Shown here one piece after another: positions 1 through 7,625 of a DNA stretch of 64,000 nt. The notes under the pieces are model-generated. The model worked only from the letters and a program-made list of their open reading frames with translations, did not search any database and was not told the origin of the DNA. The stretch is from an uncultured Lachnospiraceae bacterium (GTDB lineage: Bacteria > Bacillota > Clostridia > Lachnospirales > Lachnospiraceae), in the NCBI GenBank assembly GCA_902493385.1, contig CABUPO010000001.1, forward strand, positions 1 through 64,000, given 5' to 3'. Both the position numbers and the translations under genes were made by a program. Each line of letters starts with the position of its first letter. Position 1 is the stretch's first letter.

Positions 1-147
1 CAGATAATTGTTAGAAAGTATATCTTTTTTTCCTATAATAATGCCTCCCGTTATGCCCTGTATGATTATTATGTTGTAATGCTGTATTATCCTAATTGCT
101 TAAGATGAAAAAAGACGTGTAAAGCTTTAGAATTGTGTGATAAAATA

Positions 148-176
148 ATTGTACTACATTTAATATATGAAGTCAA
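148..176 (-). promoter_or_regulatory. Sigma-A type promoter firing leftward out of the window
   Basis: On the minus strand TTGACT (176-171) is followed after 17 bases by TACAAT (153-148). No start codon with a good ribosome site follows before the left edge, although a GGGAGG lies near 50-55, so the gene served would begin near or beyond position 1. The rest of 1-228 is AT-rich and shows no coding region I can support. Confidence 0.45.
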
Positions 177-228
177 CTCTTTTTTGTAAACTTTATAATT
201 TGTTATTATTAAATGATAGCAAAATAAA

Positions 229-262
229 TGACAGCCGCCTTACTTATAATAAGACAGCTGTC
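229..262 (-). terminator. Probable terminator after the esterase
   Basis: About 35 bases downstream of the esterase stop, the minus strand can fold with GACAGC pairing to GCTGTC and an inner CTTA/TAAG helix, followed by ATTTATTTT. The U-tract is imperfect, so termination may be weak. The overlapping palindrome AAGACAGCTGTCTT is part of the same structure. Confidence 0.4.
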
Positions 263-297
263 TTGCTTTAAATTGTATTATCTGCGTATTAAATGTA

Positions 298-1113
298 CTA
301 CTTAAATGCTTTTCTTAAGAAGTTGTATAATCCATGTCCCCACGCTGATTCATCATGTCCTGCGCCTGCAACCTCATAATATACATGCGGAACGCCGTTT
401 GACTCAAGCGCTTCATGATATGTAGCAGGCATTTCATGAACAGTAGTATCATTCGCACCTTTGACAATCATTGTAAATGTATTGTCCATATACTGAGACG
501 GGAGCGTAAAGGACGCCGTATCAGCAAACAAGCCGTCTTCACCAACTCCGGTCCAGTTAGGAGCATAAGCAAATATACCGTATGCCGGACAAAATGCCCC
601 GATATATCCAAAATATTCTGGCTTTGATATACCAATGTAAAGCGACTCGCGGCCTCCCATTGAGAAACCTGCAATCGCCGTATTCTCTCTACCGGTAGCT
701 ATGCTGTAGTTTGCTTCCATATATGGCATCAGACAATCTATAAGGTCTTCTCTGAACTTATCATACAGCTTATAATTCTCTGCCGAAAAGTCATCCTCTA
801 TACTCGCATCAGCACATACGCGAATACTTGGTATGACTATAATAGCCTCAACTGCAGCTTTATCTGCATACAGATTCCCCGACGTCTTCACAATAGAGCA
901 TGTCTCTGCACTTGAACCAAATGAATTCTGGTCACATTTTATGCCATGAAGCATATATACTACAGGATACTTCTTTGCTTCAGAATATCCATATGGAAGA
1001 ATAACATTAAACGGCCTTTCAGTGTTCGTATATGTTGAATAATACTTATCCGATTTGAAGGTACCGTAGTTTTTGCCAGCCTGACTTGCATTATAGTTAT
1101 CTGGAAGATTCAT
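298..1113 (-). CDS. CE1-type esterase domain (feruloyl/acetyl xylan esterase-like), no own secretion signal
   Basis: An alpha/beta-hydrolase of 271 residues of the esterase D/CE1 type, the family that removes feruloyl or acetyl groups from xylan. The nucleophile elbow is GFSMGG (Ser151), and likely partners are Asp222 in KGANDTT and His253 in GAGHDES. The segment LPYGYSEAKKYPVVYMLHG resembles the start of the feruloyl esterase domain of clostridial xylanase XynZ. The ATG at 1113 has no convincing Shine-Dalgarno site and the protein has no signal peptide. The frame stays open upstream (residues QVTEEDTDYEVV precede the Met) into the A9 tract at the end of the previous gene. I infer that it is normally made as the C-terminal domain of that secreted protein, by frameshifting or after a one-base tract change. 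A separately translated cytoplasmic esterase is the alternative. Confidence 0.75.
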   Translation of the reverse strand: MNLPDNYNASQAGKNYGTFKSDKYYSTYTNTERPFNVILPYGYSEAKKYPVVYMLHGIKCDQNSFGSSAETCSIVKTSGNLYADKAAVEAIIVIPSIRVCADASIEDDFSAENYKLYDKFREDLIDCLMPYMEANYSIATGRENTAIAGFSMGGRESLYIGISKPEYFGYIGAFCPAYGIFAYAPNWTGVGEDGLFADTASFTLPSQYMDNTFTMIVKGANDTTVHEMPATYHEALESNGVPHVYYEVAGAGHDESAWGHGLYNFLRKAFK

Positions 1114-1142
1114 AACAACTTCGTAGTCTGTATCTTCTTCAG

Positions 1143-3122
1143 TTACTTGTTTTTTTTTAATACAATAGACTTAATCTGAACAATCGGGCTTCCTGCAAAT
1201 GAAACATATTTAAGTCCTTTAATATAACTTCCGCTCTGAAGCTGATATGTAACTGTAGTTTCATCTGTATTACTCTTAATACTAATTGGATCCTGCTGGC
1301 CTGCAGGCGTCTGACCTTTTCCATCCGTCATCTCCTCATTAAGCAGATACAGATTAACATCAGCTCCGCCTGGATTAGAAAATGTTACATCCGCATAGTC
1401 ATAACCACTAGTATATACTGCCTCAGGTATATTAATTATCACACCCTGATATTGGGCAAGATTAAGCTTAAGAACGCCGTCTTCCACGACTGCTGAAGCA
1501 GAGTCTCCATCATTAGTACATATATCAGCAGAAAGAGCAAGCTCTTCTGTAGTAAAATCATCAGGAGACGGTGTTGCTGTCGGCTCAACTGCTTCATGCT
1601 TTTCAAGTCCTGAAAGCACTATTGATTCAATTGTAACTGTAGCTTCTGCCGGAACACTGAAAAATCTAAATGCAGAGAAATATTTTTCATCAACAACTTT
1701 GCCAGCGTCAATGTTAAATATTTTCTCTCCGGCGCCGTCTGGCAATGCACCGCCGCCCCATGAAGCATCATCAGGATAAGTTGAACTCCACCAAGGTGAG
1801 GACGTTCCATATTTTTTCGCTATGCCGACGCCTGTAAATCCGGATGCATTTTTATATGTTATCGTCATTGTCCTGAAATCATTATTTTTCCATACCTCCT
1901 CAGGGAACGCAAAACCGACTTCACACCCTTCTGCAGCAGAGATTGTATACGAACCGTTATCATTTTTCACTACAGTACACTTATCATTTGGTAATACAGA
2001 GCTGTCATCAAGCTTTAAGCTATATTCAGTTTTATCTGCATTCCAGCCTGTTACAGGAGCTGCAATTTCAGGCATGTCAGCATCTGTAAGCACCTTATAT
2101 ATAACAAAGTTCTTAATACAGTATTCTTTGTTTCCTGCGTTAGCAGTTGAAAAATATGAAGAACCATCATATGATTCCTGATTACTTGTTTTAACTTCAA
2201 ACTTCTGCCACTGACCGTTTCCTGCAAGAATTTTACCTTCAAATCCTGCCTGCGGCCATGTATTCCATCCATAAAATGCGCATAGATTAATATCTGTTCC
2301 AGCCTCGGATTTAATATCTGCAGAATATATATAACTATCCGTCGTTGCCATACTTGGATGTATATAACCAATACCCTTTCCCTGAGTATTCTCTGTTCCT
2401 TCTCCTGCTTCAGGCGTTGTTACTTTATAATAAGGAGCTTCTTCTCCTTCAGCAACATATTCACACACGGCCCTTGCATTATTTTTTCCGACAACAAACT
2501 TACCGCTTGAATAGTCGCCTGATTTATCCGGCATCTCAAGATTAGTATGTTCAGCGCTCATATCAAGCTTTGCATATTCGTATACTAAAGTTCCGGCATA
2601 ATCTCCGGACTCAAGCATTATAACGTCCTTACCGGTCTGAGCCCCTATAGATTCTACAATTCCATTAATACTCTTGGTAACGGCATCCGTCTGTGCCGAT
2701 ATAACCTCAGGCGCTTCTGTTTTCTTAACAAATCCTATAAACTCAATCTCAGCCGCCGCCTGCGCTACCGGTATATTCTTAACTACAACCGTATATACAA
2801 TCTTATCTTCATCAACATTCTTTGAATAAACCTTCTGATAGTTTTCATCTGCTGTAGAAACCACTGTGTAATCCTTAGATGAATCTTTCAGCTTAAGCTT
2901 TATACCGCATTCGCTGGCATAGCTTGCATTAGACACTTCAATGCCCACTCTGAGAGATTGAAATCCCTTGTCATTATCTGCCGCAAGCGTAGCTCCAAGC
3001 ACTTTAACCGTAGGTTCTGCCTCTGCTGCTTTTACCGCGCCGTAATTTGACACTGCCGCTCCAGACAAAGCAACCGCAGCTGCCATAACAAGCGCGATTG
3101 TCTTCCTGCCTAATTTAAACAA
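1143..3122 (-). CDS. Secreted multi-domain carbohydrate-binding protein
   Basis: About 659 residues. The start is TTG at 3122, because GGAGG (3135-3131) sits 8 bases upstream; the longer TTG start at 3137 would bury this site. A signal peptide (FKLGRKTIALVMAAAVALSG, cleavage after VKAA) is followed by a ~120-residue domain beginning PTVKVLGATL that is shared with the next gene. Then come a CBM4/9- or CBM22-like beta-sandwich (about 165-345), a second sandwich rich in Trp (about 360-505), a PTATPSPDD linker and a third sandwich. No catalytic domain is present within the frame. The protein probably binds plant polysaccharide at the cell surface. Its last codons contain an A9 run, and the -1 frame leads straight into the esterase at 298-1113, giving a predicted fusion of about 941 residues. 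Confidence 0.7.
   Translation of the reverse strand: MFKLGRKTIALVMAAAVALSGAAVSNYGAVKAAEAEPTVKVLGATLAADNDKGFQSLRVGIEVSNASYASECGIKLKLKDSSKDYTVVSTADENYQKVYSKNVDEDKIVYTVVVKNIPVAQAAAEIEFIGFVKKTEAPEVISAQTDAVTKSINGIVESIGAQTGKDVIMLESGDYAGTLVYEYAKLDMSAEHTNLEMPDKSGDYSSGKFVVGKNNARAVCEYVAEGEEAPYYKVTTPEAGEGTENTQGKGIGYIHPSMATTDSYIYSADIKSEAGTDINLCAFYGWNTWPQAGFEGKILAGNGQWQKFEVKTSNQESYDGSSYFSTANAGNKEYCIKNFVIYKVLTDADMPEIAAPVTGWNADKTEYSLKLDDSSVLPNDKCTVVKNDNGSYTISAAEGCEVGFAFPEEVWKNNDFRTMTITYKNASGFTGVGIAKKYGTSSPWWSSTYPDDASWGGGALPDGAGEKIFNIDAGKVVDEKYFSAFRFFSVPAEATVTIESIVLSGLEKHEAVEPTATPSPDDFTTEELALSADICTNDGDSASAVVEDGVLKLNLAQYQGVIINIPEAVYTSGYDYADVTFSNPGGADVNLYLLNEEMTDGKGQTPAGQQDPISIKSNTDETTVTYQLQSGSYIKGLKYVSFAGSPIVQIKSIVLKKNK
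1149..1158 (-). other. A9 tract with A-AAA-AAC slippery heptamer joining the binding protein to the esterase
   Basis: The minus strand has nine A residues followed by C, read in frame as TTA AAA AAA AAC AAG TAA. The heptamer A AAA AAC fits the X XXY YYZ rule for -1 frameshifting, and the -1 frame continues as Q-V-T-E-E-D and then the esterase. One extra A would also fuse the two frames permanently. It may be programmed frameshifting, a phase-variable tract, a decayed gene or an assembly error; sequence alone does not decide. Confidence 0.5.
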
Positions 3123-3200
3123 ATTAATTACCTCCAATCATTTTTGAACATAGTTATTCTTTTCAATCACAATCAATACTTAAAAACAATCAAAATATAA

Positions 3201-3233
3201 ATCAAACAGTCTATCTCAAATTGTAATTATACG
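3201..3233 (-). promoter_or_regulatory. Promoter/leader motif shared by the two secreted binding-protein genes
   Basis: The minus strand carries TATAAT (3231-3226) and then a stretch containing AGATAGACTGTTTGAT. Nearly the same arrangement, with AGATAGATTGTTTGAT, lies upstream of the paralogue at 5416-5445. No -35 consensus is seen 17 bases upstream in either case, which suggests activator-dependent, shared control. Confidence 0.4.
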
Positions 3234-3308
3234 CTTTATTTTTGTAATTTTATATGATTTTTACTGATTTAATCGTTATATATATTGACTGATAAGGATT
3301 TATCTGGC

Positions 3309-3355
3309 AAAAAAGGCGTCCTAAAAACTTTATAAATTTTTCAGGACGTCTTTTT
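3309..3355 (-). terminator. Rho-independent terminator between the two secreted-protein genes
   Basis: On the minus strand GACGTCCTGAAAAA pairs with GTTTTTAGGACGCC around a TTTATAAA loop and is followed by six T residues. It lies about 30 bases after the stop of the upstream gene, so the paralogues are separate transcription units. Confidence 0.8.
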
Positions 3356-3385
3356 ATTGCTTAATTATGCCAAAATAATATTAAT

Positions 3386-5323
3386 TTATTTTTTTGTGAC
3401 AATAATTTGATTAATTACCAGGCCATCTATCGGTCCTCCACCTGCCCATGTCTGCAGATTCTTAACAGTTAATTTAGCACACTCATCATTTGCAGTAAGG
3501 TCAAATGTCTTTTCAAATTCACTGCCGCTTTCAAATTCATTATGATTCAAAACCTGAACCTGCTCCACATGTGAATTGCCGCCACTGCCAATCCATACTC
3601 TAAAACCATGAGTACCGGTATAAGTTCCTTTTACCGTTATTGCTGCTGTTTCACCTGAAACAATTGTCTCCGGCAAATCAAAGTAATACTCGGAGTCGCC
3701 TGTATCATTTATCACAACCTTGCCGGTTTCAATATCATATGAGCCTGCCGCACCGGTGCCCTGCCGACAGGTAGATAAATCTATCTCTCCCGGCGCCAGC
3801 GTTGGTTTTGGCTTCTCTGTAATTTCTTTAAAATACAGAGAAGTTATCTCCAAATCCGTAATTTGCGCACCGCTGTTAGCACAGATTACCAATTGCTTAA
3901 ATGTCTCGGCTTCAGGGCTGTCAGAAGGGTTTAAGGTCACCTCGCGTGTAAATGCAGCGCCGCTTCCTCCCGTATTATTAGATACAACGTCTGATGTACG
4001 TGAGCTCCATCTTCCGCCGCTCCACATACGGAACACCTGATTATTCTCATAAGATATTCCTGTAATATATACTTTTATAATCTGCGACTTATCATATTCT
4101 TTATTTAATGGAATCTCCACATAGTCAGCGCCGTGCATAACAAGACTTTTGCTGTCGCTGATATAGCTTGTGTCATTATTAACACTGATGCCTGTCAAAT
4201 CAACCTTCTGCCAGCCTTCTCCAACCGGCTCTTCTGCCGCTGGCGGCGCCGGTCTTTCCGTCACTTCTGGAACGTCTGTAGGTTCAGGCGTTGGTTCAGG
4301 CGTCGGTATTGGCGCGGCCGTTGCATCAGGATTCTCTTTTTCTGCATCCTTATTCTTGTACAAAGTAATGGAATTCAGAGTAAAGGTATTGCTTTCTCCA
4401 GACGAATCACCCTGTGCCTGTATATATACAGCGCTTTGTATTTTTTTTGACGCGTCCCAATTATTCCATTTATCAGATGTAAAAGTATAATCATGAGTAC
4501 CTTCTGTAAATGCAATTCCATATCCCAACGCTGTTTTTAAGCCATTATTAGTCCAATAACTGCTGTCTACATACGGTCCGCTGAATCCTACCGAGTAAGT
4601 TCCTGTTCCAGCCGCATCAGAGGTTACATTAAGAACCATCTTACTGTAATCATTCAAGTTAATCGGGCTCTTATTATCATTAATATAATATCCTACTGAA
4701 AGTCCTCCTGAATCTCTTGACAGCTCAATTGTTACCGTTCCATCGCCGTTATCAGTAAATGTCTTCGTCTGAGAATAAGCCAAATTACTTTCTGCAATAT
4801 TAACCTGCTTTTCAGCTATTGGCTCAAGCGACTCAATTGCAGCTTTAACACCCTCAACCGTTCTTTCTGCCATATCTGTTGCAGCTGTATACTCATTGCC
4901 TGTTTCGCCGGATTTTCTGACAACTCCTCTAAAACTGATTTTCCTGTCAAAATATGCAGCCGGAATATTCTTAACAACAACTGTATACACAACTATATCA
5001 AGATTATCATGACGGCTGTATATCTTTCTCTGCTGCTCATTGTCCGTTGATATCAGAACAGGTTCTTTTGTACTTCCTTCAACGCCGACCTCTATACCGC
5101 ACATATCGGCATAGCTTGCATTAGAAACCTGTATGGCAAGCCTCATTGACTGGCTTTGGTCTTCTGCCGCCTCCTCTAAAATTGTTGCCCCCAGAACTTT
5201 TACCTGTGGTTCAAGGTCTGCAGCTTTAATTGTTTTGTCCGGCAAAAACACAATCCCTGATACAACGACCGCAGCAGCCATTGTAACCGCAATTATCTTT
5301 TTGGCCATTTTAGACAATCTCAT
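3386..5323 (-). CDS. Secreted multi-domain carbohydrate-binding protein (paralogue)
   Basis: About 645 residues, starting at ATG 5323 with GGGAGG 7 bases upstream; a longer TTG start at 5344 is less likely. The signal peptide (MAKKIIAVTMAAAVVVSG) is followed by the domain beginning PQVKVLGATI, clearly homologous to the N-terminal domain of the neighbour (shared VSNASYA...CGI and VVYTVVVKNIP). A beta-sandwich (about 165-310), a Pro/Thr-rich linker (PIPTPEPTPEPTDVPE) and two further sandwich domains complete it. No glycosidase or esterase motif is seen. A surface or secreted polysaccharide-binding role is inferred. It ends in LysLys-stop over a short A-run, but no coding frame follows before the terminator, unlike the neighbour. 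Confidence 0.65.
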   Translation of the reverse strand: MRLSKMAKKIIAVTMAAAVVVSGIVFLPDKTIKAADLEPQVKVLGATILEEAAEDQSQSMRLAIQVSNASYADMCGIEVGVEGSTKEPVLISTDNEQQRKIYSRHDNLDIVVYTVVVKNIPAAYFDRKISFRGVVRKSGETGNEYTAATDMAERTVEGVKAAIESLEPIAEKQVNIAESNLAYSQTKTFTDNGDGTVTIELSRDSGGLSVGYYINDNKSPINLNDYSKMVLNVTSDAAGTGTYSVGFSGPYVDSSYWTNNGLKTALGYGIAFTEGTHDYTFTSDKWNNWDASKKIQSAVYIQAQGDSSGESNTFTLNSITLYKNKDAEKENPDATAAPIPTPEPTPEPTDVPEVTERPAPPAAEEPVGEGWQKVDLTGISVNNDTSYISDSKSLVMHGADYVEIPLNKEYDKSQIIKVYITGISYENNQVFRMWSGGRWSSRTSDVVSNNTGGSGAAFTREVTLNPSDSPEAETFKQLVICANSGAQITDLEITSLYFKEITEKPKPTLAPGEIDLSTCRQGTGAAGSYDIETGKVVINDTGDSEYYFDLPETIVSGETAAITVKGTYTGTHGFRVWIGSGGNSHVEQVQVLNHNEFESGSEFEKTFDLTANDECAKLTVKNLQTWAGGGPIDGLVINQIIVTKK

Positions 5324-5379
5324 CTCATTACCTCCCTTTTTCAAAAGCCGTACATTCCCAGCTCATAAAAATTTGATAA

Positions 5380-5445
5380 AATATAACAAAACAATTACTT
5401 TTCAGTCAATTCCATATCAAACAATCTATCTTAAAATTAATTATA
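5380..5445 (-). promoter_or_regulatory. Promoter region of the paralogous secreted protein
   Basis: Two overlapping possibilities are visible on the minus strand: TATAAT (5445-5440) followed by the motif shared with 3201-3233, and TTGACT (5409-5404) with TATATT 18 bases further on (5385-5380). The first is supported by conservation between the two genes, the second by its fit to consensus. The stretch 5324-5638 contains only regulatory sequence and no coding region. Confidence 0.4.
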
Positions 5446-5525
5446 CCAATATATTCATTTAAGTACATTGCATTAAATAATCGGTATATTTCAATAAATA
5501 TTACAATTTTATTCAGTAGTTTTTC

Positions 5526-5554
5526 TTGACTTCTCCGAATTATTTGTTTAGAAT
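5526..5554 (+). promoter_or_regulatory. Strong promoter for the small peptide gene
   Basis: TTGACT (5526-5531), a 17-base spacer and TAGAAT (5549-5554) form a near-consensus housekeeping promoter about 85 bases ahead of the peptide start. It should drive the peptide gene at 5639 and probably the anchored protein at 5868. Confidence 0.65.
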
Positions 5555-5638
5555 ATTACTAACAATCAATTACAATCATTCAATTAATATATGTCAGACA
5601 GCTATCCATTCTAAATGAAAGGATGGCGTATTAAAGTT

Positions 5639-5785
5639 ATGAAAAAAGCTTATAGCGAACTTGATGTTTCAATCGTTAAGTTTGAAAACGAAGATATTGT
5701 CACCGAATCAAGTATTATGGATTTACCACTTGACGAGTTGAACAAAGACAATATTCTTGATTGGAGCGAATTATTTGGATTATAA
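5639..5785 (+). CDS. Small acidic leader-like peptide (candidate RiPP-type precursor)
   Basis: A 48-residue peptide without Cys or signal sequence, beginning MKKAYSELDVSIVKFENEDI and ending LDWSELFGL. The N-terminal pattern (basic start, hydrophobic V-S-I-V-K-F, then an acidic E-D-I-V-T-E-S-S) resembles the leaders of small clostridial peptides found near PqqD- and HPr-kinase-like genes; that comparison is from memory. The ribosome site is unusual: AAAGGA lies about 15 bases from the ATG. An in-frame upstream ATG at 5615 has no site at all. The last residues match the C-terminus of the next protein (D-N-x-hydrophobic-x-aromatic-x-acidic-L-F). A short stem (CGTTA-CGCT-TAACG, 5795-5808) follows the stop and could attenuate read-through. 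Substrate of the nearby kinase and peptidase is an inference. Confidence 0.6.
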   Translation: MKKAYSELDVSIVKFENEDIVTESSIMDLPLDELNKDNILDWSELFGL

Positions 5786-5867
5786 GTAAATACTCGTTAC
5801 GCTTAACGGATTATTTTAATTAATCAGCATTTTATATGCCGGTTGATATGTCCAAAGGGAGATTTAC

Positions 5868-6371
5868 ATGAAAAAATCAACTAAAAAAGCTATTATTGCA
5901 TGTGCCGCTGCTGCTGTAGTAATAATAGTCATTATTATTGCCGTATCTATCAATAATAAGGCAGACAATAATGCGGAACCGGCACAGTCTTCTGCTCCAG
6001 TACAGAACGAATCTGATACGCAGCCAAATGATACAGATTCTTCTGCAGCCGGTACGGTTACCGGCAATACCGACAGCGGCTCAGATGCAGCAGCTAATGA
6101 CGATGCATTATCAGATGAAAATATAACAGACCAAACTAACAGCGCTGGCAGCAATAACATCTCAGATAATGCAGGCAACAATACAGATGCTGATTCCTCT
6201 GACAGGGAATCAGGCAATAAGAATACCGGCGATACCAGTTCAGATAATCAATCTTCAAAGGAACACAATGACAGCGTCGGCAGCACTGATAAACCAGATG
6301 ATGACAATCTTTCAGATTATGAAGCAACCGGCAATGACAACGAGATATCATTTGAGGATTTATTTGAATAA
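5868..6371 (+). CDS. Membrane-anchored Ser/Asp/Asn-rich low-complexity protein
   Basis: 167 residues preceded by AAAGGGAG at a good distance. A short basic N-terminus (KKSTKK) leads into one hydrophobic helix (about residues 8-27), after which the chain is almost entirely Asp, Ser, Asn, Thr, Ala and Glu with no aromatic core, so it should be a disordered acidic extracytoplasmic tail. It has no lipobox. The extreme C-terminus, ISFEDLFE, is ordered-looking and resembles the end of the preceding peptide (LDWSELFGL). Function is unknown. With the same orientation, a shared promoter and the same tail motif, it may be a second substrate or a display/anchor partner of the peptide. A strong terminator follows at once. 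Confidence 0.65.
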   Translation: MKKSTKKAIIACAAAAVVIIVIIIAVSINNKADNNAEPAQSSAPVQNESDTQPNDTDSSAAGTVTGNTDSGSDAAANDDALSDENITDQTNSAGSNNISDNAGNNTDADSSDRESGNKNTGDTSSDNQSSKEHNDSVGSTDKPDDDNLSDYEATGNDNEISFEDLFE

Positions 6372-6378
6372 TACCAAA

Positions 6379-6417
6379 CAGCCAAAACACATAACAACGT
6401 GTCTTGGCTGTTTTTTT
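6379..6417 (+). terminator. Rho-independent terminator after the anchored protein
   Basis: CAGCCAA and ACAC pair with GTGT and TTGGCTG around a short loop, and seven T residues follow. It closes the peptide/anchored-protein unit and separates it from the XRE gene. Confidence 0.9.
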
Positions 6418-6569
6418 CTCTAAACATCATACATATACATTTATTTCACTACTACAATCGTGCATTTTTACAATTAAAACATTTACAATCGGTAATATAA
6501 TAGGTTCAAATAATGTAAATTATATTTGAGCATAGGTTAATTATGGAATATTTGGGAGGATTTACGGAT

Positions 6570-6881
6570 ATGAACGCAAATTTTATCCGCGAACGTATTG
6601 CAAAATTAAGAACCGAAAAATGTATTTCCGAATATAAAATGAGTTTGGATCTTGGCCACAGTAAAAGTTACATACAAAGCATTTCATCAGGCAAGGCGCT
6701 GCCATCCATGTCAGAATTTCTATATATATGCAATTATTTGGACGTCTCTCCAAAGGAGTTTTTTGATGAAGACCTTAAACATCCTGTCAAATCACACGAG
6801 CTTAATGAACTGACTAAAGATATGACCTCCGATGATCTTGAACTTTTAATTAATCTGACAAAAAGAATTAAAGATCTTTAA
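6570..6881 (+). CDS. Small XRE-family regulator
   Basis: 103 residues from ATG 6570, which has GGAGG 10 bases upstream; the earlier ATG at 6543 is upstream of that site. A helix-turn-helix occupies roughly residues 5-60 (IRERIAKLRTEK, then YKMSLDLGHSKSYIQSISSG), followed by the usual LDVSPKEFFDE. A short C-terminal helix (LTKDMTSDDLELLINLTKRI) may dimerise. It lies between the peptide genes and the convergent kinase/peptidase pair, only 9 bases from the end of the kinase gene, so it is a natural candidate regulator of this locus. The target sites are not identified. Confidence 0.75.
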   Translation: MNANFIRERIAKLRTEKCISEYKMSLDLGHSKSYIQSISSGKALPSMSEFLYICNYLDVSPKEFFDEDLKHPVKSHELNELTKDMTSDDLELLINLTKRIKDL

Positions 6882-6890
6882 ATACATGCA

Positions 6891-7625
6891 TCAAATATAC
6901 TGCGGATTTTTCATGCCCTCATATGCTGTTATGGCGGCTTCTTCAGACATATTGCAGAATAATTCATACTCAGGAATATCATTTAACATTCTATCTATAA
7001 GTCCAAGATATCTTATAATTTCACTTTTTTCTCTTGGCAGCAATATCTGATGTACAATAAGCTTAATTGCTTCAGCCGGTTCAACAGACCGTATATGATT
7101 ACTGTCTTGCCGCCTGAGATAACACAAGGCGGCAAGAGGCGCTTTTGTATTAATATTCCAGCCTTCCTTCCCACACCAGGGAGTTCCATATACAACAAAC
7201 GCGCCGTCTATATATCTTATTATAGGCTTATCACCGTTAATAATGTGCGCCCGGCTGCCATATACCTTTTTCCACAATGCAAGATGTGTACTTTTGCCCG
7301 TACCGCTTTTCGCACAGAATGTATATGCTCTGCCATCCATCTCTATACACGCTCCATGAAGCAGAAGCCCGTCAAAATTAATAAGCTGTCTGCTTATGCT
7401 GCGGTATATGCATATGCTTTCGCAATATGGCTTTGAATATTCTGTATCCTGATTTTTACTGCTTTCTTCCTGCTCTTTTTCAATGTCTTCCATCAAAACA
7501 TGTATATGCATATCCGCTCGTATAGATTCATCCGGATAAACTATGTAGTCTGCGCACATTTTTTTAACATATTCATAATTATTGTCTATGCAGATTAAAA
7601 GGTCTGCCATTCTTATATAGAACAT
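6891..7625 (-). CDS. HPr kinase/phosphorylase-like (HprK-related) protein
   Basis: About 244 residues. A divergent N-terminal half is followed by an HprK-type C-terminal fold: P-loop AKSGTGKST (about 106-114), then NGDKPII with the acidic residue expected at the catalytic site (about 133), and GTPWCGKEG. True HprK is longer, has a different N-terminal domain and a conserved signature I do not see, so carbohydrate control is unlikely. HprK-like kinases also occur in peptide-modification clusters, for example the kinase that phosphorylates the C-terminal Ser of lasso peptides such as paeninodin, and in HprK-related families A/B beside PqqD-like proteins. The start ATGATG overlaps the stop of the upstream peptidase (ATGA), with AGGAG close by, so the two are translationally coupled. 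Phosphorylation of the nearby peptide is an inference. Confidence 0.7.
   Translation of the reverse strand: MFYIRMADLLICIDNNYEYVKKMCADYIVYPDESIRADMHIHVLMEDIEKEQEESSKNQDTEYSKPYCESICIYRSISRQLINFDGLLLHGACIEMDGRAYTFCAKSGTGKSTHLALWKKVYGSRAHIINGDKPIIRYIDGAFVVYGTPWCGKEGWNINTKAPLAALCYLRRQDSNHIRSVEPAEAIKLIVHQILLPREKSEIIRYLGLIDRMLNDIPEYELFCNMSEEAAITAYEGMKNPQYI

Noticed and set aside
3386..3400. A-run at the end of the second secreted protein as another fusion point
   Set aside because: No coding frame follows before the terminator at 3309-3355, so there is nothing to fuse.
5864..6217. Leu/Ser-rich frame antisense to the anchored acidic protein
   Set aside because: Shadow of a low-complexity Ser/Asp/Asn-coding gene that has a proper ribosome site, membrane helix and terminator.
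6891..7625. True HPr kinase/phosphorylase for catabolite repression
   Set aside because: Length, N-terminal half and genomic context do not fit HprK; only the P-loop and a following acidic motif are shared.
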